From: Streptomyces mutabilis
GTDB lineage: Bacteria > Actinomycetota > Actinomycetes > Streptomycetales > Streptomycetaceae
Reading direction: 5' to 3'
Assembly: GCF_014649815.1 (NCBI RefSeq)
Contig: NZ_BMTT01000002.1
Span: forward strand, 797,857-861,856
Length of the DNA: 64,000 nt
The notes beneath the pieces are model-generated. The model had not been told where the DNA came from. It saw nothing but the letters and a program-made list of their open reading frames with translations, and searched no databases. Below are positions 8,387 to 17,272 of this stretch, piece after piece. A program made the position numbers and the translations under genes. Within the stretch, counting starts at the first letter, position 1, and each line of letters opens with the position of its first letter.

Positions 8387-9070
8387 TTGTTCAACTCACC
8401 CCGGACCACCGCCGCATTCGCTCTCGGCACCGGCCGGACCACCGGTGTCACCGACCGGCGCGTCCCGGTGGCGGTGTCCGCTCCGGACCCGATCAGCCGC
8501 GAGGGAGCGGTCAGCCAGTTGCGGCGGCACCCGGAGATCGACCTGCGCGAGGAGTCCGGCCCCGGCACGGTGGCCCTGCTCATCGAGGACGCGCTGGACG
8601 AGACGGCGCTCACCCGGCTGCGGCGCATCGTGCGCAGCGAGGGCGCGCGTGCCGTGCTCGTGGTCGGCACGATCCGCGAGAACGAACTGCTGGACGTCGT
8701 CGAGTGCGGTGTCGGCGCCATCGTGTGGCGCCACGAGGCCACCGCCCACCGGCTGGTGCAGGCGGTGCTGGCCGCCGCCCGCGGCGACGGCGACCTGCCC
8801 GCCGACCTGATCGGGCGGCTCATCAGCCAGGTGGGCACCCTGCACCGGGGTGCGGCGGGCCGTCCCGGCGCCCCCTCACTGGGCCTCGCGCCCCGCGAGG
8901 TGGACGTCCTGCGACTGGTGGCCGAGGGTCTCGACACCGGTGAGATCGCCGGCAAGCTGTCCTACTCCGAACGGACCGTCAAGAACGTCATGCACGGACT
9001 CACCACGCGACTTCACCTGCGCAACCGCGCGCACGCCGTGGCCTATGCCCTGCGGGAAGGCTACATCTGA
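8387..9070 (+). CDS. NarL/LuxR-family regulator with degenerate receiver domain
   Basis: 227 residues if started at TTG 8387, which has GGGGGA five bases upstream; GTG 8468 is the main alternative (200 residues). The C-terminal HTH is clear (LAPREVDVLRLVAEGLDTGE, SERTVKNVMHGL). The N-terminal half has the layout of a receiver (VAVSAPDPISREGAVSQLRR and RAVLVVGTIRENE), but the usual DD pair reads APD, and no Asp is seen at the end of beta-3 (VALLIEDALDE), so it is probably a phosphorylation-independent pseudo-receiver. It is followed by the CIS tail-terminator gene 162 bp downstream on the same strand and probably belongs to CIS control. Confidence 0.8.
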   Translation: MFNSPRTTAAFALGTGRTTGVTDRRVPVAVSAPDPISREGAVSQLRRHPEIDLREESGPGTVALLIEDALDETALTRLRRIVRSEGARAVLVVGTIRENELLDVVECGVGAIVWRHEATAHRLVQAVLAAARGDGDLPADLIGRLISQVGTLHRGAAGRPGAPSLGLAPREVDVLRLVAEGLDTGEIAGKLSYSERTVKNVMHGLTTRLHLRNRAHAVAYALREGYI

Positions 9071-9232
9071 CCGAACAGGCAGTCGAACGCGGCCCGTAGG
9101 GGCCGATGGGGCAAAGCGGCCTGCCCGGACGCCGTCCCCGGCGCGCCTGCGCGCGGTGTGCCGCCCGGGGCACGATCGGGGCGGACGGCGGGCCGGGCGG
9201 AACGGCAGTGCGGGCAGGGCGGGAGCGCGAGA

Positions 9233-9922
9233 GTGATCCACGAGGTGGACGAGGTCCTCAAGAACCTCCTTTCCGGCGGGGCGTTGACGGGATCGGGCAT
9301 CGACGTGTCCTTCGAGGCCCCCACCCGCGACTGGGCGGCCCGGCGCAACGCTCCCTCCGTCAACGCCTACTTGTACGACATCCGCGAGGACGTGGCCCGT
9401 CGGCAGCGCGGTCAGATGGCGGTGCGCGACGAGGACGACATCGTGGTACGGCGCCGCCAGCCACCGCGCTGGTTCCGGCTGTCGTACCTGGTGACGGCGT
9501 GGACGAAGACCCCGCAGGACGAGCACCGGCTGCTGTCCGCCGTACTCGCGACCCTGCTGCCCCGCGAGCTCCTGGCCCCCTCCGAACTCCCCGGCTCCCT
9601 GCGGGCTCTGGGCCTGTCGGTGCCGCTGACGGTGGCCGGCATCCAGACGGAGTCCCGCTCCCTCGCCGAGATCTGGTCCGCCCTGGGCGGCGAGCTCAAG
9701 CCGTCCCTGGACCTGGTGGTGACCGCGCCCTTCCCCGCCTTCCCGGAGTACGACGCCGGGCCCCCGGTCACCGAGGGCGCGACCGTCCGGGTGCGCGACC
9801 TGGCCGACGACACGACGGAGCCCACCGGGCGCTCCCACCGCCCCCACCAGGTCGCGGCCGCCCGCGCCGCCCGCGCCGCCGCCCGCAAGAACCCGGCCGC
9901 CCGCCCCGCGGACCCCCGGTGA
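9233..9922 (+). CDS. CIS tail terminator/cap protein (DUF4255, Pvc16/Afp16-like)
   Basis: 229 residues from GTG 9233 (GGGAG seven bases upstream). The DUF4255/Pvc16_N pattern is evident: IHEVDEVLKNLL at the N-terminus, a small-protein core with SVNAYLYDIRED, then RWFRLSYLVTAWTKTPQDEH and LAEIWSALGGELKPSLDLVV. In related extracellular CIS this protein caps the tube and terminates sheath polymerisation at the end distal to the baseplate. The C-terminal 40 residues are a basic, Ala/Arg/Pro-rich tail. Its stop overlaps the start of the next gene by 4 bp (GTGA), so the two are translationally coupled. Confidence 0.85.
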   Translation: MIHEVDEVLKNLLSGGALTGSGIDVSFEAPTRDWAARRNAPSVNAYLYDIREDVARRQRGQMAVRDEDDIVVRRRQPPRWFRLSYLVTAWTKTPQDEHRLLSAVLATLLPRELLAPSELPGSLRALGLSVPLTVAGIQTESRSLAEIWSALGGELKPSLDLVVTAPFPAFPEYDAGPPVTEGATVRVRDLADDTTEPTGRSHRPHQVAAARAARAAARKNPAARPADPR

Positions 9923-12090
9923 CCGCCCCCCACACCACCTCCGGCGGTCCGGCCCCCGATCACGGGCCCGCGACGGACCCCGTGCACGACGAACGCCCGG
10001 GCACAGATACCCCCCGGTACGGCCAGGACCCAGGCGGCCCGACCGCCTCCCGCGGCGCCCCCGCCGCCGCCCCCGCCCTCCTCACCCGGCTGGCCGTGCT
10101 GCGGGAGCGGGTGACCGCGCTGGTCGAACGGCGTGCCGCCGGCGATCCCACCGCCGACGACCCGCTGCGGGGCCTCTACCTGTCCGAGGAGGCGGTACGG
10201 CACCTGCTGCGGACCTGGCCGCCCACGGCCACCGGCGACGACGGCCCCGGGGCGGACCCCGGCCTCGGCGCCGGCCTCGGCGGTGGCCCCGCCACCGACC
10301 AGGGCACGCAGACGACCGACGGCCGGACGGCCGACCGGCTGGCTTCCCTGGCAGTCCGGGCGGGGCTGACCGAGCTGGACGTCGCCGTGCTGCTCGCCGC
10401 CCTCGCCCCCGACGTCGACCGCACCTTCGAGCCGCTCTACGGCTACCTCAACGACGACGTGAGCCGCCGCCGGGCCACCGTCGGCCTCGCCCTCGACCTG
10501 TGCGCCGTACCCGCGCACGCCGCGGCGGCCCGCGCCCGGCTGCACGCCTCGGCACCGCTGCGTGCCCTCGGCCTGCTGGACGTCGAGGAGCCGGAACGCC
10601 CGTTCCTGACCCGTTCGCTGAGCGTCCCCGACCGGCTGATCGGCCACCTCCTCGGTGACGACACCCCGGACGCCGCCCTGCTCGGCCGCCTGCACCCGAT
10701 GCCGGAGCCGCTGCCCGCCGACGCCGCCGCCGAGGATTTCGCGCACCGGCTCGCCACCCGCCTCCTGGCCGGCCCGCACACCGTCCACCTGCGGGAACAG
10801 CGCGAGGGCGACGGCCTGGCCGCCATCGCCTCCGCCCTGCGGCTGGCCGGCCTCGACGCGCTGCACTGCCCGGACCCAGGGGACCACGTCCCCGAGCTGC
10901 TGCGGGAGGCCCGCCTCGGCGGCCGGCTGATCGTCGTGCCGGGCCTGCCCGAACGGCCCGGCCCGCTGGTGCGGGCGCTGACCGCGGCGAGCGACGTGAC
11001 CGTGCTGCTGACGGACCCCCGCCCCTACGACCCGCACTGGTCGCCGAACGACCCCCTGGTCCTGGAGGCGCCGTCCCGCCGGGCCGGCGGAACGGCCGCC
11101 TGGCGGGCCGCCCTGGGCACGGACGCCGACGCCTTCGACCTGGCCGCCACCGTCGCCCCGTACCGCCTGGGCGGCGACCGCGTCCGGCGGGCCGCCGAGG
11201 CCGCCCGCGCCCTAGCCGCCTTCGACGGCGGCCCGGTCACCGCCGACCACGTCCGGCTCGCCGCCCGCCGCCAGTCGGCTTCCGGGCTGGAGAGCCACGC
11301 CCGGCGCATCCGGCCCGCCGTGGACTGGAACGACCTGGTCCTGCCCGACAAACCCCTCACCCAGCTGCGTGAACTCGCCCTGCGCGCCCGCCACCGCGAC
11401 CGCGTACTCGGCGACTGGCGGCTCAGCGCGGGCGGCGGGCGCGGCCGGGGCGTGCTCGGCCTGTTCGCGGGCGAGTCCGGCACCGGCAAGACCCTGTCGG
11501 CCGAGGTGGTCGCGGCCGACCTGGGCCTGGACCTCTACGTCGTCCAGTTGTCGTCGATCGTCGACAAGTACGTCGGCGAGACCGAGAAGAACCTGGAACG
11601 GATCTTCACGGAGGCCGACCGCACCGACGCCGTCCTCCTCTTCGACGAGGCCGACGCGGTCTTCGGCAAGCGCTCCGAGGTCAAGGACTCGCACGACCGG
11701 TACGCCAACATGGAGAGCGCCTACCTGCTCCAGCGGCTGGAGTCCTTCGACGGCATCGCGCTGCTGACCACCAACCTGCGCGCCAACATCGACGAGGCGT
11801 TCACCCGGCGCCTGGACCTGGTGGTCGACTTCCCGTTCCCGGACCCGGGGCAGCGGCTGGCGCTGTGGCGGCACGGCCTGACCCACGTACCGTCCGCCGA
11901 CGGCATCGATCCGGAGCCGCTGGCCCGGGACTTCGAGCTGGCCGGCGGTTCGATCCGCAGCGCGGTGGTCACCGCCGCCTACCTGGCCGCCGGACGCGGG
12001 GGGACGGTGACGGCGGACGACCTCCTGGAGGGCGCCCGCCGGGAGTACCGCAAGGCCGGGCGGCTGGTGCCCGGCGAAGGCGGCTGGTGA
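9919..12090 (+). CDS. CIS-associated AAA+ ATPase (Pvc15/Afp15-like)
   Basis: 723 residues from GTG 9919, overlapping the cap gene by 4 bp. A disordered Pro/Gly-rich N-terminus (about 1-45) precedes the family's N-terminal helical region. The AAA core begins near residue 490: Walker A GESGTGKT (about 518-525), Walker B LLFDEAD (about 573-579), sensor 1 LLTTN, and an arginine-finger-type AFTRRLDLVVDF. The homologue in antifeeding prophage/PVC systems is proposed to help load cargo or assemble the particle. The start in the ORF preceding 9919 is spurious because it overlaps the cap gene entirely. It is the last gene of the left CIS operon before strand reversal. Confidence 0.9.
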   Translation: MTAPHTTSGGPAPDHGPATDPVHDERPGTDTPRYGQDPGGPTASRGAPAAAPALLTRLAVLRERVTALVERRAAGDPTADDPLRGLYLSEEAVRHLLRTWPPTATGDDGPGADPGLGAGLGGGPATDQGTQTTDGRTADRLASLAVRAGLTELDVAVLLAALAPDVDRTFEPLYGYLNDDVSRRRATVGLALDLCAVPAHAAAARARLHASAPLRALGLLDVEEPERPFLTRSLSVPDRLIGHLLGDDTPDAALLGRLHPMPEPLPADAAAEDFAHRLATRLLAGPHTVHLREQREGDGLAAIASALRLAGLDALHCPDPGDHVPELLREARLGGRLIVVPGLPERPGPLVRALTAASDVTVLLTDPRPYDPHWSPNDPLVLEAPSRRAGGTAAWRAALGTDADAFDLAATVAPYRLGGDRVRRAAEAARALAAFDGGPVTADHVRLAARRQSASGLESHARRIRPAVDWNDLVLPDKPLTQLRELALRARHRDRVLGDWRLSAGGGRGRGVLGLFAGESGTGKTLSAEVVAADLGLDLYVVQLSSIVDKYVGETEKNLERIFTEADRTDAVLLFDEADAVFGKRSEVKDSHDRYANMESAYLLQRLESFDGIALLTTNLRANIDEAFTRRLDLVVDFPFPDPGQRLALWRHGLTHVPSADGIDPEPLARDFELAGGSIRSAVVTAAYLAAGRGGTVTADDLLEGARREYRKAGRLVPGEGGW

Positions 12091-12128
12091 CCGTCAGACC
12101 CCGGGCGTAGCCGCAGCGACCATCGCTG

Positions 12129-13565
12129 TCAGTCCTTCTCCACCGGGACGATCTCCCACTCCTGGTCGTCGGAGTTGGTGCAGGTGTAGATCGTCAGCCG
12201 GGCGAAGAGGCCGCCGCCGTTGGCGTTGGACACGTCCAGGCAGCTGTTCTCGCTGACGAAGTTGCGGATCCAGTAGGCGCCGCTGGGCTGCTTGTCGATC
12301 CACCAGAGCTGGTTGTCGGCGAGCGTGCCGTCGCAGTGGAACTCGGAGACGGGCGTCGTGATGGGCCGGGAGCCGTGCTCGCCCAGGTCCATGCAGAACT
12401 CGTCCTTGACGTTCCGGATCTGGAAGAGAGCCGCCCCGCCGGGGCCGCCCTTCTCGTACTTCACCTCGAGGTCCCAGATCTGGTTGTCCCCGTCGGTGTC
12501 GTCGCAGACGGCCTGCTGGACCGGGCCGTCTATCTCCCCTTTCCCACGGCCGGGGAGTTCGGCGCACATACCGGTGGTTGCGTTGCGCAGCAGGACGTTC
12601 TCGGCGGGCACCACCGGCTTGGGCTTCTCGGGCCCCTTGGACTCGCCGCCACCGCCGCCACCGCCTCCGCCTCCGTCGTTCTTCGGTTCCTCGGATGCCG
12701 GCTGCTCGGGCGCGAGCGGTACCTCGGGGGCCGCCTCGGCGGAGCTGGGGAGGGTCTCCGGCGACGCGCTGGGGCTCGGCGCGAGGGCGGCGCCCGCCTG
12801 CTCCACCTGCTCGGTGGCACTGCTGCGGACCTGCGGCTTGTACGCGATCCAGATCATCACGAACGCGATGGTCAGTGCCAGCGCGAAACCGAAGAAGGTC
12901 GCCAGCCAGCGCGGCAGGAATCCCCGCTGGACATACGTCCCCTCCACCTCCGTCGGATCGACCCCCGACCGCCGCACCGCCAACGTGTACGGCCGCTCCT
13001 CCTTCGACCCGAACCAGATGACCTGCCGCGGCTTGAGCGTCGTCTCCACGAACGCCGCACGCCCCGGCTCGATCTGCACATTCCCCGGACGGATCTCGTA
13101 CGACAGATGATCCCCGGTATCACTCCCGGAAACCGACGCCGTGACCTTCGTATTACCGAGATTGTCCACCGCCAGCCGCGGCCGCCCCCGGAACCGGCCC
13201 TTCACCGTCGGCGGCACCAACTCCGCCCGCACCTCGGTGAACGGCGTGATCGTCAGGTTGCCCTCCGGAACCGTCACCGCCTCCGGATGCTCCGTCGGCG
13301 TGATCCGCACGGCGTACGGATTCGGCCCCGCCACGGCATCCGGCGTACGCGGCGGAGCGAACGTCACCTCGACGGTGCCGGTGGTCCCGGGGTAGAGCCT
13401 GAGCGTCTGCGGCTCCACGGTTGTCCAGGGCGCCACGTCCCCCACGGGCTCGAACCGGTACTCGTCCACCACGTCGCCGGTGTTGCGCACCCGAAGGCGC
13501 ACACGCGTACTGCTCCCGGGATCGACGGTGACGGACGCGGGCTCCAGGGAAGTCCAAAGGCTCAC
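12129..13565 (-). CDS. CIS-cluster membrane protein with Ig-like and ricin-type lectin domains
   Basis: 478 residues, GTG start at 13565 with only a short-spaced GAGG upstream. Residues 1-210 look like two beta-sandwich (Ig/NPCBM-like) domains: SLEPASVTVDPGSSTRVRL and ELVPPTVKGRFRGRPRLAV. A single membrane segment follows at about 219-242 (LATFFGFALALTIAFVMIWI), then a Pro/Glu/Gly-rich linker with a ten-glycine run, and a C-terminal ricin B beta-trefoil (about 326-478) with repeated QxW-type motifs NQIWDLE, NQLWWID and DQEWEI. With no cleavable signal, the Ig-like part would be cytoplasmic and the lectin outside. It could be a particle docking site or cell-wall sensor. Homologues in this position have been annotated 'hydrolytic protein', but I see no hydrolase active site. 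Confidence 0.75.
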   Translation of the reverse strand: MSLWTSLEPASVTVDPGSSTRVRLRVRNTGDVVDEYRFEPVGDVAPWTTVEPQTLRLYPGTTGTVEVTFAPPRTPDAVAGPNPYAVRITPTEHPEAVTVPEGNLTITPFTEVRAELVPPTVKGRFRGRPRLAVDNLGNTKVTASVSGSDTGDHLSYEIRPGNVQIEPGRAAFVETTLKPRQVIWFGSKEERPYTLAVRRSGVDPTEVEGTYVQRGFLPRWLATFFGFALALTIAFVMIWIAYKPQVRSSATEQVEQAGAALAPSPSASPETLPSSAEAAPEVPLAPEQPASEEPKNDGGGGGGGGGGESKGPEKPKPVVPAENVLLRNATTGMCAELPGRGKGEIDGPVQQAVCDDTDGDNQIWDLEVKYEKGGPGGAALFQIRNVKDEFCMDLGEHGSRPITTPVSEFHCDGTLADNQLWWIDKQPSGAYWIRNFVSENSCLDVSNANGGGLFARLTIYTCTNSDDQEWEIVPVEKD

Positions 13566-13671
13566 GCCTCGACGCTAAGCGGGAGTCGCCGAGTCGTCAG
13601 GAGCCGCCGGGGCAGGGCCTGCTGCCCGAAAGGGCGGACACCACGAGACCTCACCGCCCCGGGCGATCCCG

Positions 13672-14361
13672 CTACTCCTCCTCCGCCCGCTGCGCGACGA
13701 CGGACGGGGCGACGCTCGCGCCCGCCCGGAAGGCGGCGCCGTCGGCCTCCGCGGCACGCTCGGAACCCTGCCCGGGGTCGGTCACGGTCACGCCCGCGCC
13801 GTTGTCGTCGCCCGTCTCGCGGATGCCCCGGAGGTTCTTGTCGAGGTGGCTGGTCTCGTGCGCGAGGATCTCCGTGTTACCGACCGCGGCCGGGCCGAGG
13901 AAGATGTCCTTGCCGACCGTCATGGCCTGAGCGCCCAGTGCCGCGGTGGCGCGCTGGGCCGTCGGGTTGTCGTGGACGCGGCCCTCGGAGAGCCTGTCGT
14001 TCCGGTAGAACGACTTCGCCTGCGCGAGGAACTCCCCCGGCAGCGGGCTGCTCGGTGTGGCCTTGGCGGCCTCGAGGAGGCTGCGCTGGGCCTCCGGCGC
14101 GGTGTCCTCCCCGGCCCCTCCGTGGTCGCACCCCGGCCCGTGCTCGTGCCCCACGGCCTCCCGGCGCTGCACGGCCGGGGCCTCGTGCCCGCATCCCGGG
14201 CCGTGCCGGTGCCGTTGCGTCTCGACGGCCCGGGCCACGGCCGCGTTCCCCGCCATGTGCTGCAGGTTCAGCATCCGTTGGACCGGTGCGCTCGGCGGGA
14301 TGGCGCGGCGAGTCGTGTCCCGCTCGTCGGACGGCCGGCTCCGCGTTCCGTGCGCGCGCAC
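13672..14361 (-). CDS. DUF4157 protein with HETSH metalloprotease-like motif; candidate CIS effector or processing factor
   Basis: 229 residues from GTG 14361 (GGGAG upstream). The N-terminus carries APVQRMLNLQHMAGNAAVAR, the VQR/GNAAVAR signature seen in front of DUF4157 domains of CIS-associated proteins. Next come two related His/Cys-rich segments, HRHGPGCGHE (51-60) and HEHGPGCDHG (72-81), which could bind metal. The DUF4157 domain is at about 105-180, with the zinc-binding-type HETSH at 168-172. Little sequence follows it, so no separate toxin domain is fused. Family knowledge: DUF4157 is strongly enriched in CIS cargo. It is divergent from the sheath operon. Role as cargo, protease or loader is undecided. 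Confidence 0.75.
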   Translation of the reverse strand: MRAHGTRSRPSDERDTTRRAIPPSAPVQRMLNLQHMAGNAAVARAVETQRHRHGPGCGHEAPAVQRREAVGHEHGPGCDHGGAGEDTAPEAQRSLLEAAKATPSSPLPGEFLAQAKSFYRNDRLSEGRVHDNPTAQRATAALGAQAMTVGKDIFLGPAAVGNTEILAHETSHLDKNLRGIRETGDDNGAGVTVTDPGQGSERAAEADGAAFRAGASVAPSVVAQRAEEE

Positions 14362-14667
14362 GATGCTCCCTTCGACACCGGTCGGTTGACCACCCACCCT
14401 CACCGGCGCGCCCCCACTGCCGACAGGTCCGCGAGGGCAGCTCCAGGGGCATGCGGTGCGGCCGGCGTTCCGCCGTCCCCCTGAAGGTGCCTTCGCCGTG
14501 CGGGCCGCTCCTGCGAAGGTCTCTCCCGTGACGGCCGTCCTGCCCCAACGGGCACGGCAGGGGGCAGTGTCGGTGCCCCCGCTCCGGCCCCCGGGGCCGT
14601 TTCGGCGGGCGCAACGCGCGCGCGAGGGTGAGGGGCGTACTGTCTCGTACCCCGAGGAGAGCAGAGC
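14362..14667. promoter_or_regulatory. divergent promoter region between DUF4157 gene and CIS structural operon
   Basis: A 306-bp region with no supported gene. It separates the leftward accessory genes from the rightward operon that runs unbroken for 15 kb from the sheath gene to cisA, so the main structural promoter should be here. The sheath ribosome-binding site GAGGAGAGCAGAGC directly precedes ATG 14668. I see no clear vegetative -10/-35 pair; binding sites for the neighbouring LuxR regulators or developmental regulators would be expected here. Confidence 0.45.
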
Positions 14668-16272
14668 ATGCCGTCCTACCTGTCGCCCGGCGTCTACGTC
14701 GAGGAGGTGGCCAGCGGCTCGCGCCCGATCGAGGGGGTGGGCACCTCCGTCGCGGCCTTCGTCGGGCTCGCGCCGACCGGCCCGCTGAACGAGCCCACGC
14801 TGGTCACCAACTGGACGCAGTACGTCGCGGCGTTCGGTGACTTCACCGACGGGTACTTCCTCGCGCACTCCGTCTACGGGTTCTTCAACAACGGCGGCAG
14901 TGCCGCGTACGTCGTCCGGGTCGGCGGCTCCGCCGAGGACGCCGCCGGCGAGGGCTCGGCCGCCGCGCCCGCCGCGGTCACGGGCACGGCCGCCCCCGCC
15001 GCTCTCCCCGCCGCCGAGCCCAGGCAGCTCGGCACGTTCGCCGTCACGGCCACCGCCGCCGGCCGGCACGGTCCGCTGTCCGTCGAGGTCGCCGACCCCG
15101 AGGGCGAGGGCCCCGCCGAGCGCTTCAAGCTGATCGTCAAGGACGGCGACAAGCCCGTCGAGACCTTCGACGTGAGCGCCAAGAAGGGCAACCGCGCCTA
15201 CGTCGTCACCCAGGTCAAGGAGCGCTCCGCGCTCATCACCGTGACGGAGGCCGCGCCGTCCGCGCAGCTGGCCCGCCCGGAGAACCAGACCCTGACGCTG
15301 CCCGCGCCGCCCGCCGCCCCCGTCGACACGGCCGCCCCGGCGGCCAAGGGCGAGGTCTCGCACCCCGGCCCGGCGCAGTACCTCGGTGACTCCGCGGACC
15401 GCACCGGCTTCGGTGGCCTGGAGGCCGTCGACGAGGTCTCCATGGTCGCCGTGCCCGACCTGATGGCCGCCTACCAGCGGGGCGCGATCGACCTGGAGGC
15501 CGTCAAGGCGGTCCAGCTCGGTCTGATCGCCCACTGCGAGCTGATGGGCGACCGCGTCGCCGTCATCGACCCGCCGCCCGGACTGAACGCCCGGCAGATA
15601 CGCGTCTGGCGCCAGGAGACGGCAGGCTACGACTCCAAGTACGCGGCCCTCTACTACCCCTGGATCAAGACCTTCGATCCGGCCTCCGGCCAGTCCCGGA
15701 TGATCCCGCCGAGCGGCCACGTCGCCGGCATCTGGGCCCGCAACGACTCCGAGCGCGGCGTGCACAAGGCTCCCGCCAACGAGGTCGTCCGCGGCGCCGT
15801 CGACCTCGAACTCCAGATCACCCGCGGCGAGCAGGACCTGCTCAACCCGATCGGCGTCAACTGCATCCGCGCCTTCCCGGGCCGCGGCATCCGCGTCTGG
15901 GGCGCCCGCACCCTCTCCTCCGACCCGGCGTGGCGCTACCTGAACATCCGCCGGTACTTCAACTACCTGGAGGAGTCGATCCTGATCGGCACCCAGTGGG
16001 TGGTCTTCGAACCGAACGACCACAACCTCTGGGCCCGCATCCGCCGCAACGTCTCCGCGTTCCTGGTCAACGAGTGGCGCAACGGCGCCCTGTTCGGCCA
16101 GAGCCCCGAGCAGGCGTACTACGTCAAGTGCGACGAGGAGACCAACCCGCCGGAGTCCGTCGACCTCGGCCGGGTCATCTGCGAGATCGGCATCGCGCCG
16201 GTCAAGCCCGCCGAGTTCGTGATCTTCCGGCTGGCCCAGTTCTCCAGCGGCAGCGGGGAGCTGGAGGAGTAG
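14668..16272 (+). CDS. CIS contractile sheath protein
   Basis: 534 residues, ATG with a strong ribosome-binding site. The start PSYLSPGVYVEEV is the hallmark of phage tail-sheath proteins, followed by IEGVGTSVAAFVG and GFFNNGGSAAYVVRV. The C-terminal half has YAALYYPWIK, VAGIWARNDSERGVHKAPAN, LNPIGVNCIRAFPGRGIRVW and YLNIRRYFNYLEESI, the conserved core that forms the interlocking sheath mesh. Residues about 95-220 are an Ala/Pro-rich insertion typical of the variable surface domain. It drives contraction of the particle. It is the first gene of the structural operon; the tube gene follows after a 56-bp gap. Confidence 0.95.
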   Translation: MPSYLSPGVYVEEVASGSRPIEGVGTSVAAFVGLAPTGPLNEPTLVTNWTQYVAAFGDFTDGYFLAHSVYGFFNNGGSAAYVVRVGGSAEDAAGEGSAAAPAAVTGTAAPAALPAAEPRQLGTFAVTATAAGRHGPLSVEVADPEGEGPAERFKLIVKDGDKPVETFDVSAKKGNRAYVVTQVKERSALITVTEAAPSAQLARPENQTLTLPAPPAAPVDTAAPAAKGEVSHPGPAQYLGDSADRTGFGGLEAVDEVSMVAVPDLMAAYQRGAIDLEAVKAVQLGLIAHCELMGDRVAVIDPPPGLNARQIRVWRQETAGYDSKYAALYYPWIKTFDPASGQSRMIPPSGHVAGIWARNDSERGVHKAPANEVVRGAVDLELQITRGEQDLLNPIGVNCIRAFPGRGIRVWGARTLSSDPAWRYLNIRRYFNYLEESILIGTQWVVFEPNDHNLWARIRRNVSAFLVNEWRNGALFGQSPEQAYYVKCDEETNPPESVDLGRVICEIGIAPVKPAEFVIFRLAQFSSGSGELEE

Positions 16273-16328
16273 GCGCGTCCGCCCACTCCCCGTAAGCCCC
16301 CTCCCATCCCCAGAAGGACAGCGAACAC

Positions 16329-16772
16329 ATGAGTCTCCAGCCGGGTGACGCCCTCACTTCACACAACTTCGGCCTCCAGATCGACGGTGTGATGGTCGAG
16401 TACCTCGCCGAGGTCAGCGGCCTCACCCTCGAACAGGACGTCATCACCTACCAGCAGAACAGCGCGCAGGGCCGGGCCGAGGTGGCTCTGCTGCCGGGCG
16501 TCCAGAAGAACGGCCAGTGCACCGTCGTGCGCGGCATGACCCAGTCGGCGTCGTTCACCCAGTGGATCAACGACTCGATCCGCGGCCAGATGAGCACCGC
16601 CCGGAAGAACGCGTCGATCATCATGATGGACTTCCAGGACAACCCGGTGAAGCGGTACAACCTGCGCAACGCCTGGTGCAGCAAGATCGACACGAGCACG
16701 GTGAAGGCGGGCGAGGCGGCGGCCCTGACCGAGACCGTCACCATCGTGTTCGAAGAACTGGTCATCGAGTAA
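16329..16772 (+). CDS. CIS inner tube protein (gp19/Hcp-like)
   Basis: 147 residues; AGAAGGACAG precedes ATG 16329. The pattern LTSHNFGLQIDGVMVEYLAE, VSGLTLEQDVI, QSASFTQWINDSI and KRYNLRNAWCSKID is that of the T4 gp19-like tube family. Hexamers stack to form the rigid tube that the sheath drives outward and that may carry cargo. The last codon region TAATG overlaps the next start by one base, indicating coupled translation. Confidence 0.95.
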   Translation: MSLQPGDALTSHNFGLQIDGVMVEYLAEVSGLTLEQDVITYQQNSAQGRAEVALLPGVQKNGQCTVVRGMTQSASFTQWINDSIRGQMSTARKNASIIMMDFQDNPVKRYNLRNAWCSKIDTSTVKAGEAAALTETVTIVFEELVIE

Positions 16773-17272
16773 TGCGGCGTACGGCTGCCAAGGCACCCGC
16801 CGCGGCACCACCCCAGACTGCGGCGGCGGGAGCGGACTTCCCCCGTTCGGCTCCCGCCGCCGCGCCGACGGAGGCACCGGCCGACCCGGCACCCCGCCGG
16901 GAACTGGTCACCGAGTTCCCCTTCGAGCTGCCGCGCGGCTACGTCGACGAGTCGGGCACCGTCCACCGGGACGGTGTGATGCGCCTGTCGACGGCACGGG
17001 ACGAACTGGTCCCGCTGCGCGACGTGCGCGTGCAGGAGAACCCCGCGTACCTGTCGGTGGTGCTGCTCGGCCGGGTCATCACCCGGCTGGGCACGCTGAC
17101 GATGGTGCACGACGGGATCGTGGAGAACATGTTCGCCTCCGACCTGGCGTTCCTCCAGGACTTCTACCGCCAGATCAACGCGGAGGGGCACACCCGCGCG
17201 GCCGTGCAGTGCCCGCACTGCTCGGAACCCTTCGAGGTGGAACTCGGCGGGAGCCGCCTGGGGGAATCGTGA
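16772..17272 (+). CDS. CIS tail-assembly-chaperone-like protein
   Basis: 166 residues from ATG 16772, overlapping the tube stop by one base. A disordered Ala/Pro-rich N-terminus (about 1-45) is followed by a helical domain: RELVTEFPFELPRGYVDESG, SVVLLGRVITRLGTLTMVHD and DLAFLQDFYRQIN. This resembles Mu gp41-type tail-assembly proteins. A CPHC pair near the C-terminus may bind metal. In contractile phages such a chaperone follows the tube gene and precedes the tape measure, as here. The last sense codons are CTG GGG GAA TCG, and the next small gene overlaps by 4 bp in the -1 frame (see findings). Assignment is by position and pattern, not by search. Confidence 0.65.
   Translation: MRRTAAKAPAAAPPQTAAAGADFPRSAPAAAPTEAPADPAPRRELVTEFPFELPRGYVDESGTVHRDGVMRLSTARDELVPLRDVRVQENPAYLSVVLLGRVITRLGTLTMVHDGIVENMFASDLAFLQDFYRQINAEGHTRAAVQCPHCSEPFEVELGGSRLGES

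Noticed and set aside
9106-9918. N-terminal extension of the AAA ATPase frame to 994 residues
   Set aside because: The extension overlaps the whole DUF4255 gene in another frame; the GTG at 9919 in a GTGA overlap is the real start.
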